Below, one piece after another: positions 25,970 to 35,662 of a stretch of 64,000 nt of DNA (position 1 is its first letter; the number at the start of each line of letters is the position of its first letter). The notes below the pieces were generated by a model. That model searched no databases. It was not told where the DNA came from and saw only the letters and a program-made list of their open reading frames with translations. The DNA comes from SZUA-430 sp965227535 (GTDB taxonomy: Bacteria; Pseudomonadota; Alphaproteobacteria; Micropepsales; Micropepsaceae). The DNA lies in assembly GCA_965227535.1 (NCBI GenBank), contig OZ245761.1, positions 2,666,001 to 2,730,000 of the forward strand. The letters are read 5' to 3'. The position numbers and the translations under genes were made by a program.

Positions 25970-26287
25970 TCAGACGCTCTGCTCGATCCACTCACGCAGT
26001 TTGTTCTTCGGCATCGCGCCGCTGCGGGAGGCAAGCACTTGGCCGTCCTTGAAGATCAGCATCGTCGGAAACCCGCGCACCCCGTATTTGTTCGTGATGC
26101 TCGGGCTCGTCTCCGCGTTCACCTTCGCGATAGTGATCTTGGCGCCCATCTCCGACGACAGCTCATCGAGCGAAACGGCGAGCGGCTTGCACGGCGCGCA
26201 CCACTCCGTCCAAAAGTCGACGAGCACCGGCTTGGACGACGCAAGCACGTCGCGTTGGAACGTGGCATCGGTCACGTCGACGCTCAT
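25970..26287 (-). CDS. Thioredoxin-family protein (WCAPC)
   Basis: 105 residues with VLVDFWTEWCAPCKPLAVSLDEL and YGVRGFPTMLIFKDG: an intact CxxC with Ala in place of the canonical Gly, and FWTEW rather than FWAEW. Closely alike in length and C-terminus (EWIEQSV) to both neighbours, so it arose by tandem duplication. The ATG at 26287 has GGAGA seven bases upstream; the ATG six bases earlier would overlap the ribosome site. Confidence 0.88.
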   Translation of the reverse strand: MSVDVTDATFQRDVLASSKPVLVDFWTEWCAPCKPLAVSLDELSSEMGAKITIAKVNAETSPSITNKYGVRGFPTMLIFKDGQVLASRSGAMPKNKLREWIEQSV

Positions 26288-26338
26288 CGGCATTCTCCGG
26301 AAATCAGAAGAGGAATCGGAAGGCTAGGAAAGGATGAC

Positions 26339-26656
26339 TCAAACCGTCGAGTCGATCCACTCCTTGATCTTCGCCTTCGGCATCGCGCCGATCTTAGTGG
26401 CCGCCACCTGGCCGTCCTTGAAGATCATCAGCGTCGGAATGCCCTTCACGCCGTACTTCACCGGCACCGTAGGGTTCTCATCCACGTTCAGCTTCGCGAT
26501 CGTGATCTTGCCGCCGAGCTCATTGGCAAGCTCTTCAAGCGCCGGGCTGATCTGACGGCAGGGACCACACCATTCGGCCCAAAAGTCGACGAGCACCGGC
26601 TTCGACGAGCCCAGCACGTCCTTCTCGAAATTCGCGTCCGTGACCTTGGTAGCCAT
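26339..26656 (-). CDS. trxA: Thioredoxin
   Basis: 105 residues with the canonical site FWAEWCGPCRQISPALEEL and the cis-Pro segment YGVKGIPTLMIFKDGQ. Reduces protein disulfides with thioredoxin reductase. Lies 97 bp downstream of addA, its usual neighbour in alphaproteobacteria. First and least changed of three tandem copies. Confidence 0.95.
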   Translation of the reverse strand: MATKVTDANFEKDVLGSSKPVLVDFWAEWCGPCRQISPALEELANELGGKITIAKLNVDENPTVPVKYGVKGIPTLMIFKDGQVAATKIGAMPKAKIKEWIDSTV

Positions 26657-26753
26657 TGTCTTGAAATCCTGTGTTACCGCCGCCCGGACGATTGTCCCGG
26701 CGGGGACTCGATAGCGTTACGTGGATGAAATCTAGGAACCGCCCCAAGGGGGG

Positions 26754-29700
26754 TCAAGCCGCCAGCCCGGCCGCATCAAGCAGCCTTGTTGGCAGAACCG
26801 TCAACCGTGGCTCCGCCGTCCAGAGAATCGCGCAATTAACCGGCCGCCCCTCGAACAGACGGGCAACTGCAACACGATAAAGTGCGAGCTGTGTCACATA
26901 CGAAGCCGGGATCGACGAATCGACTTTGGGCACCACCCGGTCGGTTTTGAACTCGACGATCATCACATCGCGCTCGCCCACGACCACACGGTCAAGCCGC
27001 GCCGCGAGATCGACCTTCACCCCCTGCCATTCGACAACGCCGCGCAGTGGAACCTCGCCGTAAGACCCCGGCGCAAAGAGATGCGAGAGCAACAAATCGC
27101 GCCGCACCTTCAACGCCTCCCCCGCCGCATTCTGCGCCGCCGCCGCGTCGGTCAAAATCGTCGACGCCGCCTGCAAGGCAATCGCGCTCCACCGTTCCGA
27201 CGGCGCCGACGCAAGTTGTTCCAGCGCACGATGGATCGCCCGCCCGCGATCGAGCGCCGACGCATCGCCACGTCCGCCCGGCATCACCGCGCGCCGCGGC
27301 ATCACGACCGACGGCTCGACGTGCCGCATCTCAGCTTCGACCGGCGCCGGCACGCGCGCCCACGCGGGCAAAGACTCCACGATGCTCGGAGCGCCGATAT
27401 GCGCACGCGCGGCTTCGGTCAGCGTTGCTTCGCCATAGCGCAGAAACGCATCCTCACCCTCGCCGATCGTTTGCGCATGCAGCCGCCCCATCGCACCCGA
27501 CACAAGATTGTACCAAGAGTCGGCATCGTGCCGATCCCGGCCCTCATAGCCACACACATAAAGCCGGTCGCGCGCACGGGTCAGCGCCACATAAAGCAAG
27601 CGCCGGTATTCGCGCAGTCGCTCGTCGCGCGCCGTATGACGCGCACCTCGTCTAACTGGTTCGTCGCGCGACGTCTCGATCTTCCACAGCGGCGTCTCAT
27701 CGGCCTGCAACAAATCGCGATCGAACCGCCCGTGCCGCGGCGTCGTCGTCGTATCGGGCAGAATAATGACCGGCGCCTCGAGCCCCTTCGAAGCGTGCAC
27801 CGTCATCACGCGCACCGCGCCTTCGCCGCGATCCTGATCGCGCTTGATCTCGGTCTGCGTCTGCTGGATCGAATGCAGGAATGCCTCCAGCGACGGCGTC
27901 CGCGCGCGTTCGAAATCCAGCGCCGCATTCAAAAACTCTTCGATCGGATCGGCGGCATCAAGCCCCAGCCGCGCCAACATCCGCGACCACCCGCCAAGCT
28001 CTCCCAGAATGCTGGAATAGAATTCATACGGCGGCAAAACATCCGCCCGATCCCACACACGCTCCAGAAACGCGACACACGCCGCAAACCGCGGCTCATC
28101 CTTGCGATCGCGCAGCGCATACCAAAGCGGCTTCGTGCGCCCATGCGCAACCTCAAACAACGCCTCGTCGTCCAACCCGCAAAACGGCGACTTCAGCACC
28201 GTCGCCAACGTCAGATCATCGCGCGGCATCAACGCAAAGCGGCCAAGCGCGATCAAATCCATGACCGCGATGTGTTCGACCAGCTTCAACCGGTCGGCAC
28301 CCGCGACCTGGATCGACCGCCGCTTCAACTGCCGGATCATCTCATCCGCCAGCAAGTTGCGCCGCCGTACCAAAATCATGATGTCGCCGGGCGTCATCGG
28401 CCGCAGCCGCCCAAGCTGCTTGTCGAACACCGCCTCGCCGCCCGCGAGCCAGCCTTCGATCCGCGTCGCAATCGTTTGCGCCAACTTCACGGCGGGATTT
28501 TCCGCGCCGACGCGATCCCTCGGCGCATCCCAAGCCTCGGTCTCTACCGCCTTCGGCGGCTTCACCGTCGGCCACAGCTCGACGAGACCCGGAATATCGT
28601 CACGTACCGCGTCGTGATGAATGGCAACGCTGTCGAACGCAACGCCGGTGCGCGCGACCTCGTCCTTAAACACCTCATCGACCAGCGAAAGAATCCGCGG
28701 CGTCGTTCGATATGACCGCGTGAGCTCAACCGGCTCGAACCGCGCATTCGCATCGCGCGCCTTTTCGCCGACATGATCCCGCGTCGCCTGGAACTGCGCC
28801 GGTCGCGCACCCTGGAACGACATGATCGACTGCTTCACATCGCCAACGGCGAACACGGTCCGCAATTTCGCCCCACCAGGCCGATCAGCGCCAAGCCCCG
28901 CGAAGAACTCGGCGGCGATCGCCGTGATCACCTTCCACTGCTTCGGACTGGTATCCTGCGCCTCATCGACCAGGATATGATCGATACCGCCGTCCAGCTT
29001 ATAGAGAATCCAACTCGCGCCCGGACTCTCGAACAACGCCACCGCGTGCCCAATCAAATCGTCATAATCCAGCATCGCCCGCCGGCTCTTGATCTCGCGG
29101 CAAGCCTCAAGCACCGCCCCGGCGACATGCAGCAGATAAGACGATTGCTCGGCGATGAAGAGCGCATTGAACCGCTCGCACGTCGCCATAATCGTCGCGC
29201 CGCAACGATCGAGCAGTTCCCCGAGCCAAGGCTCGTCTTCCACCAAACCCTTGGTCGCAAGTTGCTTGCGCAACTTCCCCGCATCCGTCACGAACTGATC
29301 GACGACATCGTCGAACCCGTCGCGATCCGGCCGCCGCGCAAACTGCGCCATCACTTGGCCGCGCTTCTTGTCGGTCTTCGAGCCCCGCGAAAGCCCTTCC
29401 GCCGCGCGCCGCACATTGTCGAGCCCGATCGCCGCCACCGCATCGCCCAAAATCGAAGCCGCGCTAGTCTCCGGCGCAAGGCCGACCTTCCTCCACAATG
29501 CCTCGCGCAGCTGCCGCGCCGACTTCGCCTTGAGAAACGGCTCGATCCACCCCCGATCGGCGACGATGCCGCGCATCAATACGTCGAACCGCTCTTCGCC
29601 CGCATATTCCGTCAGCGACGCAATCGAATCCGCAAGCTCCGCATCCTGCAGCGCCGCCCGCGCCAGCACGGCATCCTTCGCCTCTTCGATCAGCTGCTCC

Positions 29701-30146
29701 GTCGCGCGTTCATCCAACACCTCGAACTGCGGCACGACCTTGGCTTCCAGCGGAAACCGCTTCAGCAAACGTTCGCAAAACGCGTGAATGGTCTGAATGC
29801 GCAAACCGCCCGGCGACTCCAACGCCTCCGCAAACAACCGCCGCGCACGGTCCATCAAATCAGGCGTCGGCACCTCGCCCGTGACTTCGGTCAGCTGCTT
29901 CGCCAACGCCTCGTCCGGCAGCAGCGTCCATTGGCCGAGCCGCTTGAACAATCGCGTCGACATCTCCGCCGCCGCCGCGCGCGTAAACGTCAGACACATC
30001 AACCGGTCCGGCGCACTGCCCGACAGCAGCAACCGCGCGATGCGATCGACGAGCACGTGCGTCTTGCCCGACCCCGCATTCGCCGCCACCCAAGCCGAAT
30101 GGCCGGGATCGGTCGCGAGCTTCTGATCAAACGCCTCGGCCGTCAT
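26754..30146 (-). CDS. addA: Double-strand break repair helicase-nuclease AddA
   Basis: 1130 residues, UvrD-like superfamily 1. Walker A in VAANAGSGKTHVLVDR, motif II ILVDEAQDTSPKQW, GDVKQSIMSFQGARP, VMTVHASKGLEAPVI and RLLYVALTRARDRLYV, then a C-terminal RecB-type nuclease with MIVEFKTDR. With AddB it resects broken ends and loads RecA. Start ATG overlaps the addB stop by 4 bp. Confidence 0.96.
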   Translation of the reverse strand: MTAEAFDQKLATDPGHSAWVAANAGSGKTHVLVDRIARLLLSGSAPDRLMCLTFTRAAAAEMSTRLFKRLGQWTLLPDEALAKQLTEVTGEVPTPDLMDRARRLFAEALESPGGLRIQTIHAFCERLLKRFPLEAKVVPQFEVLDERATEQLIEEAKDAVLARAALQDAELADSIASLTEYAGEERFDVLMRGIVADRGWIEPFLKAKSARQLREALWRKVGLAPETSAASILGDAVAAIGLDNVRRAAEGLSRGSKTDKKRGQVMAQFARRPDRDGFDDVVDQFVTDAGKLRKQLATKGLVEDEPWLGELLDRCGATIMATCERFNALFIAEQSSYLLHVAGAVLEACREIKSRRAMLDYDDLIGHAVALFESPGASWILYKLDGGIDHILVDEAQDTSPKQWKVITAIAAEFFAGLGADRPGGAKLRTVFAVGDVKQSIMSFQGARPAQFQATRDHVGEKARDANARFEPVELTRSYRTTPRILSLVDEVFKDEVARTGVAFDSVAIHHDAVRDDIPGLVELWPTVKPPKAVETEAWDAPRDRVGAENPAVKLAQTIATRIEGWLAGGEAVFDKQLGRLRPMTPGDIMILVRRRNLLADEMIRQLKRRSIQVAGADRLKLVEHIAVMDLIALGRFALMPRDDLTLATVLKSPFCGLDDEALFEVAHGRTKPLWYALRDRKDEPRFAACVAFLERVWDRADVLPPYEFYSSILGELGGWSRMLARLGLDAADPIEEFLNAALDFERARTPSLEAFLHSIQQTQTEIKRDQDRGEGAVRVMTVHASKGLEAPVIILPDTTTTPRHGRFDRDLLQADETPLWKIETSRDEPVRRGARHTARDERLREYRRLLYVALTRARDRLYVCGYEGRDRHDADSWYNLVSGAMGRLHAQTIGEGEDAFLRYGEATLTEAARAHIGAPSIVESLPAWARVPAPVEAEMRHVEPSVVMPRRAVMPGGRGDASALDRGRAIHRALEQLASAPSERWSAIALQAASTILTDAAAAQNAAGEALKVRRDLLLSHLFAPGSYGEVPLRGVVEWQGVKVDLAARLDRVVVGERDVMIVEFKTDRVVPKVDSSIPASYVTQLALYRVAVARLFEGRPVNCAILWTAEPRLTVLPTRLLDAAGLAA

Positions 30147-33145
30147 TCTTCATCCCCCGACGACCATTCCTTGACGCGCGCCAAGTGGTCGTAGTCACCG
30201 GCATACCGCTCCAGCAGAACGCGCGGCTTCGAGTGATACGGCATGTCCGGCGAGTCGAATTCGGCCACAAACTTCTGAAGCCCGGCCCGCGCCCGCTCCA
30301 CCTCTTCGTCCGGCGTCAAATCCTCAAACTTCACGCGCTTCAATTCGCCGGCCACCGCGCCGCCCTTCAGCGCCACATAGATCAAGCCATCGACCGTGCG
30401 CGCCCTGATACCGGGAAACCCACCGCCAAGCGCAATCGCCGCCTCCAGCGTCAGCTGCGGACTGAACCCCGCGATCACCTGTTTCGACGACGGCACACCG
30501 CCCGTCTTGTAGTCCGCGACGACGATCGCATCGCCCGGCCAAAGTTCGATGCGGTCGGCGGTGGCGGTCAACGTGAACAGCCCACCCGGCGCGTCGAACG
30601 TCATCTCGCCCTTCTGCTCCGCCATGATCGAAACAGCGCCCGCCCGCCGGTCACGCTCAAAGTCGATGAACCAACGCGCGATCCGTTCGAACCGCGGCCA
30701 CCAGAACCCGCGCACGCCAGGCCGCTGCAACAAATCGCCGAAGGCCTCGCGGCCAAACTCGATCAGCGCGCGAAACGCTTCATCGTCATCGCTCGGCAAG
30801 TCCTTCGGATACGCCTTCACGAACTTGTCCAGCGCATCGTGAATCTTCGTGCCGCGATCGGCCGCGCCCGGCGCTTCGTCGATCGCATCCAACGGCTTCA
30901 ACCGCAAAATCTGCCGCGCATAAAGCGCATAGGGATCGCGCAACCAGCGTTCGATCTGCGTCACCGGCAACTTGCGCGGCCGCGCGGCGACGGGCGGACG
31001 CGGCTCCGGCGGCTCCACCGGCTGCGGCAAACCAGCGGGCCGATCAAGCGCACGCGCAACATCCAACCAACGCTCGTCGATCAACCGGTCGCCGAACCCC
31101 GCGCCATCGACCAGCATCGTCAACCGCGTCAACCACCGCGACGGCGTCGTCGGCCCGCCACCTTCCTTCTCCGCGCGCGTCAGCACCACTTCAGGCGCCG
31201 CAGCCGCTTGCGCAAAATCGTGCGCCGACAAACCCACGCGCCGCTCCGGTTGACTGACCTCAAGCTCGCGCCGCATCGGCCGATTGAGCCACGGCCCGGG
31301 ATCGGTCGCCGGCGGCCAAACGCCTTCGTTCAAACTGCCCAGGATCATCAAGTCCGGATGCTGCAACCGAACTTCCAGCGGACCCAAAATCGAAAGACGC
31401 GCATGCCGCCCGAACTTCGGACGCACCGGCACCGTATCCATCACCGTGCGGATGAACGACGCATACTCGCGCCCGTCCATCACCAACCCAACCTCGGCCG
31501 CCGCCTCGCCGACACGCGTGAACAGCCCGTCGGCAATCTCGCCCGCGTCTCCAGTCCAAAGCTCGGCGACGGACGCCTCATCCATGCTGAGCAACTCGGC
31601 CGCCTCGCGATGCCGCTGCGCCAACACCGTCACGTCGTGACGGCCTTCAGTCATGATCTCGGCAAACGGCCCATACCCGATCTGCAAATGTGAAATCAGC
31701 TTCACAAGATCCGGCGCGTCACCGACAAGATCCCGCAAGCCGCCTAGCCCCGCAGCAGGCCGCGGCCCCCGCAGCGCCTTCTCCTCAAGCTTCGACGCCA
31801 ACAACCGCGCATCGACCCGTCGCGGAAAATTCAAAGCCGCAAGCGGATGCTTGAGCAACGCCAACAACGGCACCGGCGCAAACGCATCGGCGGCCGCATC
31901 GACGATCAAACTCAAGAACCGCCCGACGACGGTCTGCGACAACGGCACGCCGCCCGAGTCGTCGATCGCAATGCCCCATCGTTTCAATTCACTCGCCACA
32001 CGCCGCGCCAAATTACGATCGGGCGTCACCAGCGCCGCCGTCTTACCCGGCACCTCAACCGCCGCCCGCAGCGCACACGCAATCGCCAGCGCCTCTTCCG
32101 ACGGTGTTCGCGCGACGAACATCGACATGCCGCGCAATCCCGCTTCGACGGCCGCCCGCTGCTCATGCACGAAGTCGCGCCACGCCGGCGTCGTCTCCGC
32201 CGGCCGCAGCGCTTCCGCGATCAGCCGCGACCGCGCCGCACGCGGATCGCCGCCCTCGCCCCACACCTCGACATCAAGCCGCGTCGCATCGAGCTTTTCG
32301 AGCAACTGCCGCATGCCGTGCTGCGGATGCCCGGACTCAGCTGCCTCCCACGCGTCGCGATCAAGCCCAAGGTCGATGCCCGGCAGAACGACGGCGCCGT
32401 TCGGCATGTACGCTATCGTACGCAGCAATTCCGCCGTCGCCGGCACGCTACCCGTCGAGCCCGCGGCGATCACCGGAAAGCTCGGCGGTGACGCCGCCCA
32501 ACGCTGCGCCGCCAGTCGAAGTGCGGCATCGCGATGCGTCGCGGGGTCAGACGCCTTCTCCGCCACCAGCAGCGCCGGCCACTGCTCGGTCAGGATCGAC
32601 AGAAACTGAACCGTCTGCTCCCAGTGCAGCGACAGGTTCTCCGGCACGATGGTCTTGAGCTTCTCCCAAGCCAATCCCTCCGCCGTCGCCTGATCGAGCA
32701 ACACCGCAAGCTCGCGCGCCAGCTTCAACGCCAATGCCGGGGTCGTCGCACCCAGCGCACTGCGCTCCTCGTCCTTCGCCGCGTTCAGCGCCCAGCGTTG
32801 GATCAGCTTGGTGAGCAGAAACTCGCGCCGCAACACCGGCAACGGCGGCGGCATATCCGGGACAACGTCGGCGGCGACATCATACGCCGCCGGATCATCC
32901 AGCGGCGACGGCGTCTCATCGAAATCGCCCAGCGCCCGCATGCGCGGCAACACCGCAACGCCACCCGCAGATACCCGCGCAAACGCTTCGCCCAGAGTCC
33001 GGATCGCACGCCGCGTCGGCACCAAGATCAACGCCCGCGACAGCGCAAACGGATCACCCGCGCCGTAGCGCTTGAGCACACCACGCGCGAGTTCATCCGC
33101 GAAAGCCGCGCCTGCCGGGATCGTGAAGAGGTTGATCCCGCGCAT
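30143..33145 (-). CDS. addB: Double-strand break repair protein AddB
   Basis: 1000 residues of the alphaproteobacterial AddB type: starts MRGINLFTIPAGAAFADELA, has LILVPTRRAIRTLGEAF, LMILGSLNEGVWPP in the centre and a C-terminal nuclease with AIVVADYKTGG. Partner of AddA. Begins 10 bp after the murU-like gene stop; the genes from tsaE to addA form one leftward transcript. Confidence 0.95.
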   Translation of the reverse strand: MRGINLFTIPAGAAFADELARGVLKRYGAGDPFALSRALILVPTRRAIRTLGEAFARVSAGGVAVLPRMRALGDFDETPSPLDDPAAYDVAADVVPDMPPPLPVLRREFLLTKLIQRWALNAAKDEERSALGATTPALALKLARELAVLLDQATAEGLAWEKLKTIVPENLSLHWEQTVQFLSILTEQWPALLVAEKASDPATHRDAALRLAAQRWAASPPSFPVIAAGSTGSVPATAELLRTIAYMPNGAVVLPGIDLGLDRDAWEAAESGHPQHGMRQLLEKLDATRLDVEVWGEGGDPRAARSRLIAEALRPAETTPAWRDFVHEQRAAVEAGLRGMSMFVARTPSEEALAIACALRAAVEVPGKTAALVTPDRNLARRVASELKRWGIAIDDSGGVPLSQTVVGRFLSLIVDAAADAFAPVPLLALLKHPLAALNFPRRVDARLLASKLEEKALRGPRPAAGLGGLRDLVGDAPDLVKLISHLQIGYGPFAEIMTEGRHDVTVLAQRHREAAELLSMDEASVAELWTGDAGEIADGLFTRVGEAAAEVGLVMDGREYASFIRTVMDTVPVRPKFGRHARLSILGPLEVRLQHPDLMILGSLNEGVWPPATDPGPWLNRPMRRELEVSQPERRVGLSAHDFAQAAAAPEVVLTRAEKEGGGPTTPSRWLTRLTMLVDGAGFGDRLIDERWLDVARALDRPAGLPQPVEPPEPRPPVAARPRKLPVTQIERWLRDPYALYARQILRLKPLDAIDEAPGAADRGTKIHDALDKFVKAYPKDLPSDDDEAFRALIEFGREAFGDLLQRPGVRGFWWPRFERIARWFIDFERDRRAGAVSIMAEQKGEMTFDAPGGLFTLTATADRIELWPGDAIVVADYKTGGVPSSKQVIAGFSPQLTLEAAIALGGGFPGIRARTVDGLIYVALKGGAVAGELKRVKFEDLTPDEEVERARAGLQKFVAEFDSPDMPYHSKPRVLLERYAGDYDHLARVKEWSSGDEE

Positions 33146-33155
33146 GTGGCGTCAG

Positions 33156-33884
33156 CTACGGTTCGACATGATACACATCCAGGAAGGCGTCGGCTTCGTC
33201 CTTCGCGTCGGGCGTGCCGATATGCATCCACTTGCCGTCGAGGCGGATGCCGAACAACCGGCCCTCCTCGATCGCGATGTCCCATAGCCGGTTCGTCGAG
33301 AACACGTCGCCCGTTCCGCGCTCGATCAAGCGCGGATGAATGATCTGCACGCCCGGCCAAGCGAACGGCGTCACCCGCTGCGGCTGCCGCCGCGCCAAAC
33401 GCCCCAGCGTGTCCATCATGAAATCGCCACGCCCGTCATAACCGATGGAGTTGAACGTCGGCGCCATCAACATCAGGCAGTCCATCTCCGCGTCGTCCCA
33501 CCGCTGCGCCATGCGCGTGATGTTCGAGCCCAAGCTCTCGAGCCAGATGGAATCGCTGTTGTAGGTAAAGACCGGCTCGCCCTTGAACAACGGCAAGGCC
33601 TTCTTCAGCGCCCCGCCCGTGTCCAGCAGCTTGTCGCGCTCGTCCTGGATGATGATCTCGACATCCGTGCGCTTCTTCAGATGGTCGATCACCATCTGAC
33701 CTTTGTAGTGCACGTTGACGATGATGGTCGTGATCCCAGCGTCCTTGAACCGGTCGATCGCGTGATCCAGCAGCGTGCGCCCCGCCACCACGATCAGCGA
33801 CTTCGGCCGATCATTGGTCAGCGGCCGCATCCGCGTGCCGAGACCCGCCGCCAAAACCATCCCACGCGTCGGTTTGATCGCCAT
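33156..33884 (-). CDS. murU: Nucleotidyltransferase, MurU-like (MurNAc-1-phosphate uridylyltransferase)
   Basis: 242 residues. Sugar-nucleotidyltransferase signature MVLAAGLGTRMRPLTNDRPK at the N-terminus, FTYNSDSIWLE for the metal Asp and WMHIGTPDAKDEADAFL at the end. In Pseudomonas and Caulobacter, MurU with AmgK recycles MurNAc to UDP-MurNAc; the adjacent kinase supports that role here. The ATG at 33884 has AGGG eight bases upstream, and the longer frame runs into the upstream gene's end. Assigned by family plus context, not by experiment. Confidence 0.8.
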   Translation of the reverse strand: MAIKPTRGMVLAAGLGTRMRPLTNDRPKSLIVVAGRTLLDHAIDRFKDAGITTIIVNVHYKGQMVIDHLKKRTDVEIIIQDERDKLLDTGGALKKALPLFKGEPVFTYNSDSIWLESLGSNITRMAQRWDDAEMDCLMLMAPTFNSIGYDGRGDFMMDTLGRLARRQPQRVTPFAWPGVQIIHPRLIERGTGDVFSTNRLWDIAIEEGRLFGIRLDGKWMHIGTPDAKDEADAFLDVYHVEP

Positions 33885-33892
33885 CGTCCGCC

Positions 33893-35008
33893 CTAATTCC
33901 CCAATGTCCCGCGCCACGCCTGAGGCACATGCCGATCGAACCACGCCTTCAGCGGCGAAAGCGCCGGGTGGTTCAGATCGCGCGCGAGATAGCCCCACAT
34001 CCGCGGCAAAAATTGCGTATAGCGCGGCTTGCCATCGCGCTTCCAAAGCCGCGCGAAGATGCCGACGATTTTCGTATTCCGTTGCGCCGCCAGAAGCGCC
34101 GCCGCAAACCGGAACGCCTCTTCGTCGAACTGCGCATCGCTCGCCCGCCGTCCCGCGATGTACCGCCGCGTCATCGCGTCAGCCAACTCGACACTGACGT
34201 CGCGCCGCGCATCTTCCGTCAACGAGATCAGGTCATACGCAGGCGACCCCGCCAACGCGTCCTGAAAATCAAGCAACCCCGCACGCGAAGCGCCGCCCCG
34301 CATGGGCAGCCACATCAAATTCTCCGCGTGATAGTCACGCAGCACCATCACGGCGTTCTCAGTCGGCAACCGCGCCAAAGCCGGCCGCCACGCCGCGAGA
34401 TAGTCCTCGCGCGCGCTAGCATCGAGCGGCTTTCCCGCCGCGGCCGCATAGAACCACTCCGGAAGCAGTAAGACCTCCGCCTCCATCGCCACGGGATCGT
34501 AGCCGAGCAGATGCACGTCGCCCGCAGCACCCGGCACGGCAAGCCGCTTCGGCGCCGCCTCCTGATGCAGACGCAGAAGCGTATCGATCGCCGTCTCGTA
34601 AAGCGGCCGCTCGGCCTCGCCGTCGACGATCAGGTCGGCAAACCGCCCATCCCCAAGATCCTCGATCAGCAAAAATCCATTCGCATAATCGTGCGCAAGT
34701 ATCTCAGGCGCGCTCAACCCCAACCGCCGCAAATGCTCAGCCACCGCAGCGAACGGCCGGCAGTCCGGCCCCGCAAGCCGCGCCATCGCGTTATAGCCGA
34801 GCTTACGGCGCTCATCGGCCGAAGCATCCGGCGGACACGCCGCCGTCTCCGCTCCGCGCGGCTGATCCATCAGCATCGCCGTACCGCCGCGCCGCGCGAG
34901 CCGCACGTATCGCCGCGTCGACGCATCGCCGGTCAGTGGATGCAGCTCCGCCCCCGCCCATCCGGCCTTCTCGATGAAGGCCGTCATCTGGGCTTGCCGG
35001 TCGCTCAC
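33893..35008 (-). CDS. amgK: Aminoglycoside-phosphotransferase-fold sugar kinase, AmgK-like
   Basis: 371 residues. Kinase marks: LTGDASTRRYVRL near the N-terminus (as in AmgK), LLIEDLGDGRFADL, catalytic VLRDYHAENLMWL and metal-binding GLLDFQDAL. AmgK phosphorylates MurNAc/GlcNAc at C1 for the MurU step. The GTG at 35008 overlaps the tsaE TGA as GTGA and has GGAG nine bases upstream; ATG at 34987 is the alternative. Eight bases separate it from the murU-like gene. Confidence 0.8.
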   Translation of the reverse strand: MSDRQAQMTAFIEKAGWAGAELHPLTGDASTRRYVRLARRGGTAMLMDQPRGAETAACPPDASADERRKLGYNAMARLAGPDCRPFAAVAEHLRRLGLSAPEILAHDYANGFLLIEDLGDGRFADLIVDGEAERPLYETAIDTLLRLHQEAAPKRLAVPGAAGDVHLLGYDPVAMEAEVLLLPEWFYAAAAGKPLDASAREDYLAAWRPALARLPTENAVMVLRDYHAENLMWLPMRGGASRAGLLDFQDALAGSPAYDLISLTEDARRDVSVELADAMTRRYIAGRRASDAQFDEEAFRFAAALLAAQRNTKIVGIFARLWKRDGKPRYTQFLPRMWGYLARDLNHPALSPLKAWFDRHVPQAWRGTLGN

Positions 35009-35508
35009 CGGCCGCTCCGAAAGTCGCTGAGGTCGCCGACACGCGAAGCCCACGCCCCGCGCGCGACCACCTTCACGATGCGCTCTTCGTCGACGTTCTC
35101 TTCGTCCATGCCTTCGATGACGATGTCGAGCCGGTCGGCGGGCAAAGCGTGCCCCATTCGGTCCGGCCACTCGATGAGCAGCACGCCGCGCTCCAGCGCC
35201 TCGTCCAGACCCAACTCCCGCACCTCACCGGCCGCCTTCAAGCGATAGAGATCGACGTGCCAAATCGGGAAGCCCGCCGTCTCATAGGTCTGCACCAACG
35301 TGAAGGTCGGGCTGGGCACCTCCTCGCCGGTAAGGAACGTGCGGATCAAGCCGCGCGCGAACACGGTCTTGCCCGCGCCCAAGGGCCCGGTCAGCGTCAC
35401 CGTATCGCCGGGCCGCAAGAGCCTGGCGACGCGCCGCCCGAGTGCTGCCGTTTCGGCCTCACCTTTGAGCGTCAAACATTGAAAGAAACTGGTGTTGGAT
35501 ACGGACAT
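35005..35508 (-). CDS. tsaE: tRNA threonylcarbamoyladenosine biosynthesis ATPase TsaE
   Basis: 167 residues. P-loop TLTGPLGAGKTVFARGLI, switch-like SPTFTLVQTYE, HVDLYRLKAAGEV and LLIEWPDRMGHALP are the family's marks. Works with TsaB and TsaD in making t6A37 of tRNAs that read ANN codons. First gene of the tsaE-amgK-murU-addB-addA run. Start ATG at 35508; an ATG 15 bases upstream is possible. Confidence 0.93.
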   Translation of the reverse strand: MSVSNTSFFQCLTLKGEAETAALGRRVARLLRPGDTVTLTGPLGAGKTVFARGLIRTFLTGEEVPSPTFTLVQTYETAGFPIWHVDLYRLKAAGEVRELGLDEALERGVLLIEWPDRMGHALPADRLDIVIEGMDEENVDEERIVKVVARGAWASRVGDLSDFRSGR

Positions 35509-35662
35509 GGCGGGTGCGAGCATCGGCGCCCTTGTACCCGCCTGCCATGCCCACTTCAACGCCGCCGAAACGCCGCACAAAGCTTAGGCAACGCGCGGTT
35601 GATCGGCGGACGGCCACCGTGCTAACGCAACCCAGTAAGCCACGGATTTTTCCACAAGCAAG

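Noticed and set aside
27081..30194. Long rightward frames opposite addA
   Set aside because: Arg/Pro-rich composition typical of antisense reading in GC-rich DNA; no domain seen.
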